Origin: Lachnospiraceae bacterium
GTDB lineage: Bacteria; Bacillota; Clostridia; Lachnospirales; Lachnospiraceae
Direction of reading: 5' to 3'
DNA: 64,000 nt
Assembly: GCA_029227035.1 (NCBI GenBank)
Contig: JAQXZD010000099.1
Location: forward strand, 1-64,000
This document shows, piece by piece, positions 1 through 7,743 of this stretch. Both the position numbers and the translations under genes were made by a program. Under the pieces are notes generated by a model, which worked only from the letters and a program-made list of their open reading frames with translations, ran no database searches and was not told the origin of the DNA. The number at the start of each line of letters is the position of its first letter. Within the stretch, counting starts at the first letter, position 1.

Positions 1-845
1 TTGGTGATCTGGATGCCATGAATGAATACATGAATCGCGTCAGTTTGTCTGTATTTAGCAGCTTTGATACCGGAAAACTTGCAACCTATTGGGCGAATAC
101 CAGTGCCAATGGTCTGGTGGGGAAACTGATTCGAGAGGGCAGCAACAAAGTAAAAGAGACCTTTGAGAGCCTTTTGGCGGGAGAGACGATTACAACCGCG
201 CTGGATGAACAGATTGTATATAATCAGTTGGGACAGACGGAAAATGCAATCTGGAGTTTGTTGCTTGCAAGCGGTTATCTGAAAGTGATAAAAGCGGATC
301 TTAAGGAAGAACGCTATGAACTCGGACTGACAAACTATGAAGTAAAAAGAATGTTTCAAAAAATGGTATCCGGTTGGTTTGACGCATCAGAGGGAAACTA
401 CAATGACTTTATCAAGGCATTGCTTTTGGGCGACTTGGATGCCATGAATGAATACATGAATCGTGTCAGCCTGTCTGTATTCAGCAGCTTTGATACCGGA
501 AATCGTCCGTCCGGAGCAGAACCGGAGCGGTTTTATCATGGATTTGTACTGGGACTCATGGTGGATTTGCGGAATCGGTATGTTATCACCTCGAACCGGG
601 AAAGCGGATTTGGAAGATATGATGTAATGCTGGAGCCAAAGGATAAAGCAGATGATGCGTTTATTCTGGAATTTAAGGTATTGAACCGGCGCAGGGAGCA
701 GACGCTGGAGGATACCGTTGCCGCTGCTCTTGCCCAGATAGAAGAGAAGCAGTACGAGAAAGTCCTGCTTGATATGGGAGTTTCGAAAGAAAAAATCAGA
801 AAGTACGGTTTTGCATTTGAAGGAAAGAATGTGCTGATCGGATAA
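1..845 (+). CDS. AAA-ATPase-like / PD-(D/E)XK nuclease domain protein, 3' part
   Basis: The reading frame is open from the first bases of the window (frame starts at base 3), so this is probably the 3' part of a longer gene; the track's ATG at 18 is not convincing as a start. The protein resembles the C-terminal half of the large clostridial family that joins an AAA-ATPase-like domain to a PD-(D/E)XK nuclease domain (DUF1703 type). The nuclease core is visible as a GFGRYDVMLEP strand followed by ILEFKV, giving the D...ExK catalytic pattern around residues 195-225. An 80-bp block coding GDLDAMNEYMNRVSLSVFSS occurs at the very start and again 142 codons later. The first copy sits where this family normally has other sequence, so the gene looks chimeric. 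Cellular role unknown. Confidence 0.7.
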   Translation, partial: GDLDAMNEYMNRVSLSVFSSFDTGKLATYWANTSANGLVGKLIREGSNKVKETFESLLAGETITTALDEQIVYNQLGQTENAIWSLLLASGYLKVIKADLKEERYELGLTNYEVKRMFQKMVSGWFDASEGNYNDFIKALLLGDLDAMNEYMNRVSLSVFSSFDTGNRPSGAEPERFYHGFVLGLMVDLRNRYVITSNRESGFGRYDVMLEPKDKADDAFILEFKVLNRRREQTLEDTVAAALAQIEEKQYEKVLLDMGVSKEKIRKYGFAFEGKNVLIG

Positions 846-897
846 AGAAACGAAAAGGGAGACCGCCATCTGCGGGCTCCCTTTTTCGTTTCTTTTT
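845..897. terminator. Bidirectional intrinsic terminator
   Basis: An inverted repeat (AAACGAAAAGGGAG ... CTCCCTTTTTCGTTT) lies between two convergent genes and has A-rich and T-rich flanks, so it can end transcription from both sides. Confidence 0.85.
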
Positions 898-2600
898 TAA
901 TCTGTCAAAGAGAAAATCTCTATGCTCTTTTCCAACTCCTGTATTACGTTCTGGACGCTGTTCATGGCGTTCTCGATTTCGGTTACTTTCTCGGTTACCT
1001 GATCCGTGAAGGCTGCCGTCTCTTCGGTGCTTGCGGCATTCTCCTGTGCGGAAGAAGCAACATTCTGTACCACTTCGATGGTCTTTCCGCGGGTTTCGTC
1101 AAGTGCATGTGTCTTGGTCTTGATTTCCTTGATACCGTTGATGGAGTTCTCAATATTGTCCTCCACGGTCTGGAAGATTGCGTTGGTATCGGAAATCTTT
1201 TCACCCTGTTCCTGAATGATTTTTTCTACTTCGTTCATGGTTGCAACAGAGCTGTCGGAATCCTCCCACAATTTGCGGAGCGTAACCTGAATCTCTTCTG
1301 CGGCCTTGTTACTCTGCTCTGCAAGCTGCTGGATTTCGGAAGCAACAACGGCAAAGCCTTTTCCCTGCTCACCGGCTCTGGCAGCTTCAATACTTGCATT
1401 CAGTGACAGAAGCGTGGTCTGGGAAGCGATATCGGTGATAACCTCCGTCATCTTGCCGACCGCCTGTACCGAATCATGAGTCTGTGAAGTCTGGTCGGAG
1501 ACAGTTCTTACGGCCTCGCGCACCTTGTTCATGTTTTCATTCAGCTCATTTAAAATATCCTTTGCCTGGTTGGAGGCTGCGGCCATGGTATCGGTGGTGT
1601 CGGTTAAGGAATCCACCTGCTGACCGGTTCTCTCAATCATGCTTCCCATCTCGGATACGTTGTCTCCGGCAGCCACGGCACTTGCGGCCTGGGAAGAAGA
1701 ATTGTTGGCGATATTCTGGATAGTCTGATCAATCTGCATAACGGAAGAGATGGCATCCTCTGTCCGCTGGGAGGAGGTGGTAGCCGCTTCTTCAAGGACA
1801 GTACATTGATCCTGCATATTCTGTATGATGGCGCGCAGCTTTTTCTCCAGATGCTTGACGCTCCGGCACATGTCTCCGATGACATCTTTTCGAATCATGA
1901 GACTCTTTTCCATCTTGAATCCCAGATGACCTTCCTCAAGCTGGGTTACATAGGAGATACCGGTGGAGATGTTGTTGACCAGCTTCATGGCAATCAGGTA
2001 GGCAACGATGGCCAGGATAATGGTCAGGAATAGGCTAAACAGTCCGATGGTAGACTTGGTGTCGTGGACGATGGCGTGCATTTCGTCATAGGATTGTCCC
2101 AAAAACAACATTCCGGCCACATCCTTGGTGCCGGTCTGATAAAGCGGAAGATAGTAGTCCACATAGCGCTTGCCCAGTACATTCGCGTTGTCGTTGCAGT
2201 AGGTGGCACCTTTTTTCAGTACTTCCGAGACAACAGCTTCGGAAGCCTGGGTTCCGACCTGTCGGTTGCCGTTTTCATCCGCGATGGTGGTGAGATAACG
2301 GGTGTCTCCGTAGAAAAGTGTGACATCGAAGCCGGATTGCTGCTTTAAGGAGTCCAACAGAGTGATTTCTTCGGAGAGATTATAGTTTCCTTTATATAGC
2401 TCTCCATTCTTTACCTCATATGCTCCGTCACCCAGCGCATCCAGCAAAGCTGTTGCAACAACGCCCGTTGCCTGCATGCCTTCATAGGCCTTGTCCGTGA
2501 TGCTTTGATCCATCCGGTACATGGAGTACGTGTATTGGACGGTACTGAACAGAAATGCCGGGAGAATCGCGAGTAAGACAATTTTGGTTCTTAATTTCAT
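897..2600 (-). CDS. Methyl-accepting chemotaxis protein
   Basis: Membrane chemoreceptor of 567 aa that would signal through CheA/CheW to the flagellar motor. An N-terminal membrane segment (residues about 8-28) is followed by an extracellular sensor domain of about 150 residues, a second membrane segment (about 183-205, [20 protein letters not shown]), a HAMP-like linker, and the cytoplasmic signalling helices. The receptor hairpin tip is clear around residue 395-420 ([20 protein letters not shown]). The ligand cannot be predicted. The ATG is preceded by AAGGGGG. It is transcribed alone from a good sigma-A type promoter, and no other chemotaxis genes are in the window. Confidence 0.93.
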   Translation of the reverse strand: MKLRTKIVLLAILPAFLFSTVQYTYSMYRMDQSITDKAYEGMQATGVVATALLDALGDGAYEVKNGELYKGNYNLSEEITLLDSLKQQSGFDVTLFYGDTRYLTTIADENGNRQVGTQASEAVVSEVLKKGATYCNDNANVLGKRYVDYYLPLYQTGTKDVAGMLFLGQSYDEMHAIVHDTKSTIGLFSLFLTIILAIVAYLIAMKLVNNISTGISYVTQLEEGHLGFKMEKSLMIRKDVIGDMCRSVKHLEKKLRAIIQNMQDQCTVLEEAATTSSQRTEDAISSVMQIDQTIQNIANNSSSQAASAVAAGDNVSEMGSMIERTGQQVDSLTDTTDTMAAASNQAKDILNELNENMNKVREAVRTVSDQTSQTHDSVQAVGKMTEVITDIASQTTLLSLNASIEAARAGEQGKGFAVVASEIQQLAEQSNKAAEEIQVTLRKLWEDSDSSVATMNEVEKIIQEQGEKISDTNAIFQTVEDNIENSINGIKEIKTKTHALDETRGKTIEVVQNVASSAQENAASTEETAAFTDQVTEKVTEIENAMNSVQNVIQELEKSIEIFSLTD

Positions 2601-2657
2601 TGTAAAGCCCCCTTTTTAAGTAAAGTATTTTCGTCGAAATTTATCGAATATAGCTGA

Positions 2658-2686
2658 ATACTAGCACTGGAAAATAAAATTGTCAA
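2658..2686 (-). promoter_or_regulatory. Sigma-A-type promoter of the chemoreceptor gene
   Basis: On the minus strand TTGACA is followed after 17 bases by TAGTAT, upstream of the methyl-accepting chemotaxis protein. Confidence 0.7.
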
Positions 2687-2764
2687 TATATTTAATGCGG
2701 ATTTAGCTTACATTCTAAATATATTAAGATTAAATTAAGAAATAAACGTAACCTGAGGCCCCTC

Positions 2765-2796
2765 TGTGCAACTTATCCCCCGATTTGTGCAACTTA
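2765..2796 (+). promoter_or_regulatory. Direct repeat, candidate operator of the ABC exporter operon
   Basis: The 11-mer TGTGCAACTTA occurs twice with a 21-bp period (2765-2775 and 2786-2796), about 85 bp before the ABC start codon. Two helical turns between identical half-sites suits tandem binding of a regulator on one DNA face. The regulator is not identified. Confidence 0.4.
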
Positions 2797-2879
2797 GTTG
2801 AAGTGCTATGGACATGGCCGAAAAATTCCGCTATTCTGTGGGAGAAGGAACACAGAGAGAAGCTAAGAGGAGGAAAGCT

Positions 2880-3800
2880 ATGAAAGAAGAACGTATTATT
2901 GAGATCGAGCACCTGAGCAAATCCTTCGGTGATGTCAAAGCAGTGCAGGATTTGAGTTTCTGTGTAAAACGCGGAGAACTGTTTGCATTCCTGGGAGTCA
3001 ACGGTGCCGGAAAAAGTACCACGATTTCCATTATCTGCGGACAGCAGAAAAAGGATATGGGAACCGTCCTGGTAAATGGAAAAAGGACAGACGGCAATAT
3101 GGATGCCATCCGGGAGGATCTGGGAGTTGTATTTCAGAACTCCGTGCTGGATCAGGCATTGAGCGTGCGGGACAATCTGCAGAGCCGCGCTGCCTTATAC
3201 GGCATAACCGGCAGAGCCTTTGAGCGGAGACTGGCAGAGCTGGCAGAACTTCTGGATTTTAAGGATATCTTAAAACGTACCGTCGGAAAACTCTCCGGAG
3301 GGCAGAGAAGAAGAATTGACATTGCGAGAGCTCTTTTGCACAGACCGGAGATTCTGATTCTGGATGAGCCGACCACGGGACTGGATCCGCAGACCCGAAA
3401 GCTTCTGTGGGATGTTGTGACAGAGCTTCGCCAAAAAGAAAAAATGACGGTATTTCTGACTACACACTATATGGAAGAAGCAGCGGATGCTGACTATGTG
3501 GTGATTCTGGACAGCGGAAAGATTGTGGCAGAGGGAACACCGCTTGAACTTAAAAATGCCTATACCGGAGACTTCGTTACCTTATATGGTGTATCGGAGG
3601 AGACCGCAAAACAGTTTGGCATGAAATATGAAAAAATCAGGGATGCTTACCGCATTGAAGTGCCGAATACAGCAAAAGCAACGGAACTGATTGTGGAAAA
3701 GCCGGAGCTTTTCAAGGATTATGAGATTACCAAAGGAAAGATGGATGATGTATTCCTTGCGGTGACAGGCAGAAAGCTGACAGGAGGAGAAAAATCATGA
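2880..3800 (+). CDS. ABC-2 type exporter, ATP-binding subunit
   Basis: Cytoplasmic ATPase of a two-component exporter of the drug/antibiotic (DrrA-like) class. Walker A is GVNGAGKST, the signature is LSGGQRRR, Walker B is ILILDEPTTGLD, and the H-loop is TTHYMEEA. The C-terminal extension of about 80 residues is usual in the DrrA group. The track's longer start at 2808 is replaced by the ATG at 2880 because AGAGGAGG lies just upstream of it; this gives 306 aa. It overlaps the permease gene by 4 bases. Substrate unknown. Confidence 0.93.
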   Translation: MKEERIIEIEHLSKSFGDVKAVQDLSFCVKRGELFAFLGVNGAGKSTTISIICGQQKKDMGTVLVNGKRTDGNMDAIREDLGVVFQNSVLDQALSVRDNLQSRAALYGITGRAFERRLAELAELLDFKDILKRTVGKLSGGQRRRIDIARALLHRPEILILDEPTTGLDPQTRKLLWDVVTELRQKEKMTVFLTTHYMEEAADADYVVILDSGKIVAEGTPLELKNAYTGDFVTLYGVSEETAKQFGMKYEKIRDAYRIEVPNTAKATELIVEKPELFKDYEITKGKMDDVFLAVTGRKLTGGEKS

Positions 3801-4699
3801 AGAAAACAGGATATTTGATAAAGAGAAATATGAAATTATTTTTTAAGGACAAGGGAATGTTTCTGACTTCGCTGATTACCCCGATGATTCTTCTGGTTCT
3901 CTATGTGACGTTTCTGGGAAGCATATTCCGGGATTCTTTTACAAGTGCCATTCCGGACGGACTGGAGGTATCGGAAAATCTGATTGACGCACTGGTGGGA
4001 GGACAGCTTTTCTCCTCGCTTCTGGCAGTCTGCTGCGTGACGGTTGCATTTTGCTCGAACCTTCTGATGGTACAGGATAAAGTCAGCGGAGCAAGAACCG
4101 ACCTGACCATGGCACCGGTAAAAAGCTCTTCGCTGGCACTGGGATATTATATCGCATCGGCTGCGGTAACACTGATTATCTGTCTGGTTACGACGGGAAT
4201 CGGTTTCCTGTATCTGGCCAATATCGGCTGGTATTTTTCCGCCACGGATGTCATCGGAATCCTGCTGGATGTATTTCTTCTGGTTATGTTCGGTACGGCA
4301 TTGTCTTCCATTATTAACTTTTTCCTGTCTTCACAGGGACAGATTTCAGCGGTGGGAACCATCGTCAGTGCCGGATACGGATTCCTCTGCGGTGCTTATA
4401 TGCCGATTTCCAATTTCTCGGAAGGACTTCAGAAGGCGCTGATGTTCATCCCGGGCACATACGGTACATCCCTTCTCAGAAACCATGCCATGGGCGGAGC
4501 CTGCGAGGCATTGCTGAAAGAGGATGTTCCGAAGGGCGTGGTAAATGCCATCAAGGATACGGTAGACTGTAATCTGGAATTCTTCGAACACAGCGTGGAC
4601 ATCCCGACCATGTATCTGGTTATGGGAATCTCGGTTATTGTGTTGCTTGCGGTCTATATCCTTATGAACATTGTGGGCGGCAAAAAGAGAATCAGGTAA
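3797..4699 (+). CDS. ABC-2 type exporter, permease subunit
   Basis: Integral membrane partner of the preceding ATPase (300 aa, ATGA overlap). The N-terminus enters the membrane at about residue 24 (LTSLITPMILLVLYVTFLG), followed by an external loop and five further hydrophobic segments, the ABC2_membrane pattern. The pair would export a lipid-like or drug-like substrate, which is not predictable from sequence. Confidence 0.9.
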   Translation: MKKTGYLIKRNMKLFFKDKGMFLTSLITPMILLVLYVTFLGSIFRDSFTSAIPDGLEVSENLIDALVGGQLFSSLLAVCCVTVAFCSNLLMVQDKVSGARTDLTMAPVKSSSLALGYYIASAAVTLIICLVTTGIGFLYLANIGWYFSATDVIGILLDVFLLVMFGTALSSIINFFLSSQGQISAVGTIVSAGYGFLCGAYMPISNFSEGLQKALMFIPGTYGTSLLRNHAMGGACEALLKEDVPKGVVNAIKDTVDCNLEFFEHSVDIPTMYLVMGISVIVLLAVYILMNIVGGKKRIR

Positions 4700-4753
4700 G
4701 TTAAAACTATCCACCCCCCTTTGCCGAAAAATAACTAATATTTTCGAAATAAA

Positions 4754-4782
4754 TTGAAAACGTATAGGAAATGTACTATAAT
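4754..4782 (+). promoter_or_regulatory. Sigma-A-type promoter of the LacI-like/GGDEF gene
   Basis: TTGAAA and TATAAT are separated by exactly 17 bases, about 55 bp before the start codon of the GGDEF protein. Confidence 0.75.
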
Positions 4783-4837
4783 TTGACCATAAAAATTAAC
4801 TCATTTTTGCCAATTAAAACAGGGGGAATTGGAAACC

Positions 4838-6811
4838 GTGGAAAAAAAGAAGACAATCGGAGTATTGGTTGGGGGAATTACGGATGACTTTACGAGATGT
4901 CTCTGTGACGGAGTGAAGAAGGCGGCAGAAGACAGCGATGTCAATGTTGTTGTATTTCCGGGAAAGTTTTTGGATCGTGACTATGCGGAGAATCTGGATA
5001 TCCGTTATGAGTATCAGTACGAGACTCTTTTTTCTTATGCGACGAAATATTCGCTGGACGGTCTGATTGTGGCGGCAAACTGTATTGGCTGCTGTACCAC
5101 AAGGGAGCGTCTGGTGGAGTTTATGCAGCAGTATAAGGAGATTCCGTGCGTACTGGTTGCTTCGGATATTGATGGTTTTGTCAGCGTTAATTTTGACAAT
5201 TATCAGGGAATTAAGGAAGGACTGGAATATCTGATTGAAGTCCTGCACTGTAAGAAAATCGGAATGGTGGGAGGACCGGCGGCGTTGTCGGACAACGTGG
5301 CGCGCCGCAATGCCTATGAATCGGTACTGCGCGCTCATGGAATTGAGCCGGAGGAGAAGCTATATATAGAGAAACGGCATACCACCACTTCAAGAGAGGT
5401 TTACGAGAAACTTCTGGATGACAATCCGGATATCGAGGCGGTCTTTTGCGTCAACGACGAGACGGCAGCGGAATTGTACGAGGAACTGAAGAAGCGGAAC
5501 CGTATGCCGGGCAAGGATATCTCTGTCTTTGGCTATGACAATGTGTCGTGGTGTACGCAGATGTTTCCGACGCTGTCTTCCGTCAGTGCGGATGTGTCGG
5601 TGCTTGGAATAGAATCTTTCCGGCTGCTCTGCCGTATGATGAACGGAGAGGACGTACAGAGTGTGAATCTTCCGACGAAGTTTGTCCGGAGAAATTCTGT
5701 CTGCAGACCGTCGGCAATGCCGGAAGAGGACAGAGAGGAAGTCTTTGAGCAGTATCTGACCATGAATCACTGGATGGAAGAGCAGAGAGGCAAACAGAAC
5801 CGGACGAATTTTGAGATGAAGCAGTTCATTGCAAAGATTCTTCAGTTTGAGAAGGCCAATGACCAGAGCTACGCGGAGATTCTGGGAACCATGGACTGGC
5901 TGGAGATTTACAATGCGTTTTTGTTTACCTTTGACAAGCCGATTATCCATCTGAATCATGAGAAGTTTGAGCTGCCGGATTATCTGTATCTGAAAGCAAA
6001 CCAGAGCAAGGGAAAGGTGCGGAGTGTGCCGGCTGTCAAGCAGAAGATGCGGGTCAGATCCATCTTTGACATGAAGCGGCTGGGAATCGGCGAGCGCGCC
6101 ATGTTGGTGGTATTGCCGCTGTACTCCAATGAGATTCTGTACGGAATTTTATTGTGTGACCTGTCAGAGGGCGTGATGGAGAACGGAGAGTTTCTGGGAA
6201 ACCTGATGTCGGCAACGGTCAAGATGATAGAGCTTCTCAAGGCAAACGACTCCATCATGAAGAAGCTGGAGCAGTCTCTGGCGGTGCTGGAGGAGAATAA
6301 TCTGGAGCTGAACAATCTCTCCAAGAGAGATCCGCTGACCGGTATTTTAAACCGCAGGGGCTTTTTCCTGCAGGCGGAGCCGATGCTGGAGAAGTGTCGC
6401 AGTGAACAGAAGGAAGTCACAGTGCTGTATGTGGACAAGAATAATCTCAAGATTATCAATGACCGTTACGGTCATGAGGAGGGAGATTATTCCCTGCGTA
6501 CCATTGCGGAGATTCTGAAGGAGCAGGTGGGCAAGTACGGAGTGGTCGCAAGAATCGGCGGAGACGAATACGCCTGTGTGCTGACTACGGTTCTGGAGGA
6601 CGGTCAGATTCTGGAGAAGATTTATGCGGCTTTTGAAAAACATAATAATGTAAGTGATAAGCCGTATAATGTCACGGTATCCATCGGGGCGTACCGGATT
6701 CTGGTGGATGACGGACATACGCTGGAGGATGCCATGACTCTTGCGGACGAACAGCTCTACGAGGTGAAGCGGCTTCGTACCAAGAATGTTGCCAAGGTAC
6801 AACAGGCGTAA
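4838..6811 (+). CDS. LacI-type ligand-binding domain fused to GGDEF domain
   Basis: Cytoplasmic sensor probably making cyclic di-GMP in response to a small ligand. Residues about 5-290 form a LacI-like periplasmic-binding-protein fold (GVLVGGITDDF, later VFGYDNVSWCT) without a helix-turn-helix. A middle region of about 150 residues looks GAF-like and ends in a coiled coil (MKKLEQSLAVLEENNLELNNL). The GGDEF domain begins near residue 495 (RDPLTGILNRRGFF); its signature is GGDEY near residue 574, and no upstream RxxD inhibitory site is visible. There is no signal peptide. The GTG at 4838 fits the AGGGGG site better than the TTG at 4829, which is only two bases from it. Ligand unknown; the GGDEY variant may still be active. 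Confidence 0.85.
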   Translation: MEKKKTIGVLVGGITDDFTRCLCDGVKKAAEDSDVNVVVFPGKFLDRDYAENLDIRYEYQYETLFSYATKYSLDGLIVAANCIGCCTTRERLVEFMQQYKEIPCVLVASDIDGFVSVNFDNYQGIKEGLEYLIEVLHCKKIGMVGGPAALSDNVARRNAYESVLRAHGIEPEEKLYIEKRHTTTSREVYEKLLDDNPDIEAVFCVNDETAAELYEELKKRNRMPGKDISVFGYDNVSWCTQMFPTLSSVSADVSVLGIESFRLLCRMMNGEDVQSVNLPTKFVRRNSVCRPSAMPEEDREEVFEQYLTMNHWMEEQRGKQNRTNFEMKQFIAKILQFEKANDQSYAEILGTMDWLEIYNAFLFTFDKPIIHLNHEKFELPDYLYLKANQSKGKVRSVPAVKQKMRVRSIFDMKRLGIGERAMLVVLPLYSNEILYGILLCDLSEGVMENGEFLGNLMSATVKMIELLKANDSIMKKLEQSLAVLEENNLELNNLSKRDPLTGILNRRGFFLQAEPMLEKCRSEQKEVTVLYVDKNNLKIINDRYGHEEGDYSLRTIAEILKEQVGKYGVVARIGGDEYACVLTTVLEDGQILEKIYAAFEKHNNVSDKPYNVTVSIGAYRILVDDGHTLEDAMTLADEQLYEVKRLRTKNVAKVQQA

Positions 6812-6835
6812 GAAAAACTTGAGAATTTGCAGAAG

Positions 6836-6868
6836 AAAAGGGATGACGTGAGTGCGTCATCCCTTTTG
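6836..6868 (+). terminator. Intrinsic terminator after the GGDEF gene
   Basis: A 13-bp hairpin (AAAAGGGATGACG / CGTCATCCCTTTT) ending in a short T run follows the GGDEF gene. Confidence 0.75.
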
Positions 6869-6957
6869 AAATACAGCACATAGTAATGAAAACTACATAA
6901 AGCAGTAGACAAAACAATACAAAAGGAGTACAATACCCTATGCAGAGGTGTTGATGT

Positions 6958-7734
6958 ATGAAAAAAGAGCAGAAGGTGATTTATTATCAGGATGAATTGG
7001 AGGATGAATTTGCCGGGGACAATATAAAAGCGAAACGGATTGATGGAAGCTACCGGTATCTGCGGGAGGGAGCCGGAGGAAGGTTTTTGCACCTGTTCTG
7101 GTACCGGGTGGTTGCCTATCCGCTGGCATGTGCTTATATGAAGCTGCATTTCCGCCATAAAGTGGTCAACCGTGAGGTGCTGCAGCAGGCGGGAGACAGC
7201 GGATATTACATGTACGGCAATCATACGCATTTTCTTGCGGACGCACTGGTGCCGACGCTGGTGAACCGCCCGAAGGATGTGTATGTGATTGTGCATCCCA
7301 ACAATGTGTCCATGCCGGTTCTGGGCAGGATAACGCCGAGTCTTGGCGCGATTCCGCTGCCGGATGACAGAGAGGCAATGCGGCATTTTGAGGAGGCACT
7401 GGATTACAGAATCCGGAAAAAGGACTGTATCCACATTTATCCGGAGGCGCATATCTGGCCGTATTATACGGATATCCGGCCTTTTAAGGAGGCATCCTTC
7501 GGCTATCCGGTTCGGCATAAGGTGCCGGTGTTCTGCCTGACAAATACCTATCAGAAGAGAAAGCACGGAAAAAGACCGCAGATGGTTACCTATATCGACG
7601 GTCCTTTTTATCCGGATGCCGCGCTTCCTGTGCGTCAGCAGAAAAAGATGCTTCGCGACAAAGTATACAATACCATGAAGGAGCGGGCAAAAAACAGTAA
7701 TGTGGAGTTGATACATTATATTAAAAGGGGATGA
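6958..7734 (+). CDS. PlsC-family lysophospholipid acyltransferase-like protein
   Basis: Predicted to move an acyl chain onto a glycerolipid or glycolipid acceptor at the inner membrane face. The catalytic block is GNHTHFLAD, a one-residue-longer form of the usual HX4D motif, and the acceptor-binding block is YPEAHIWPYY, equivalent to the PEG(T/S) block. With 258 aa it is the usual length. The next gene follows after 9 bases and carries a second acyltransferase domain, so both probably work on the same surface lipid. Exact substrate unknown. Confidence 0.8.
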   Translation: MKKEQKVIYYQDELEDEFAGDNIKAKRIDGSYRYLREGAGGRFLHLFWYRVVAYPLACAYMKLHFRHKVVNREVLQQAGDSGYYMYGNHTHFLADALVPTLVNRPKDVYVIVHPNNVSMPVLGRITPSLGAIPLPDDREAMRHFEEALDYRIRKKDCIHIYPEAHIWPYYTDIRPFKEASFGYPVRHKVPVFCLTNTYQKRKHGKRPQMVTYIDGPFYPDAALPVRQQKKMLRDKVYNTMKERAKNSNVELIHYIKRG

Positions 7735-7743
7735 TTCAGAAAT

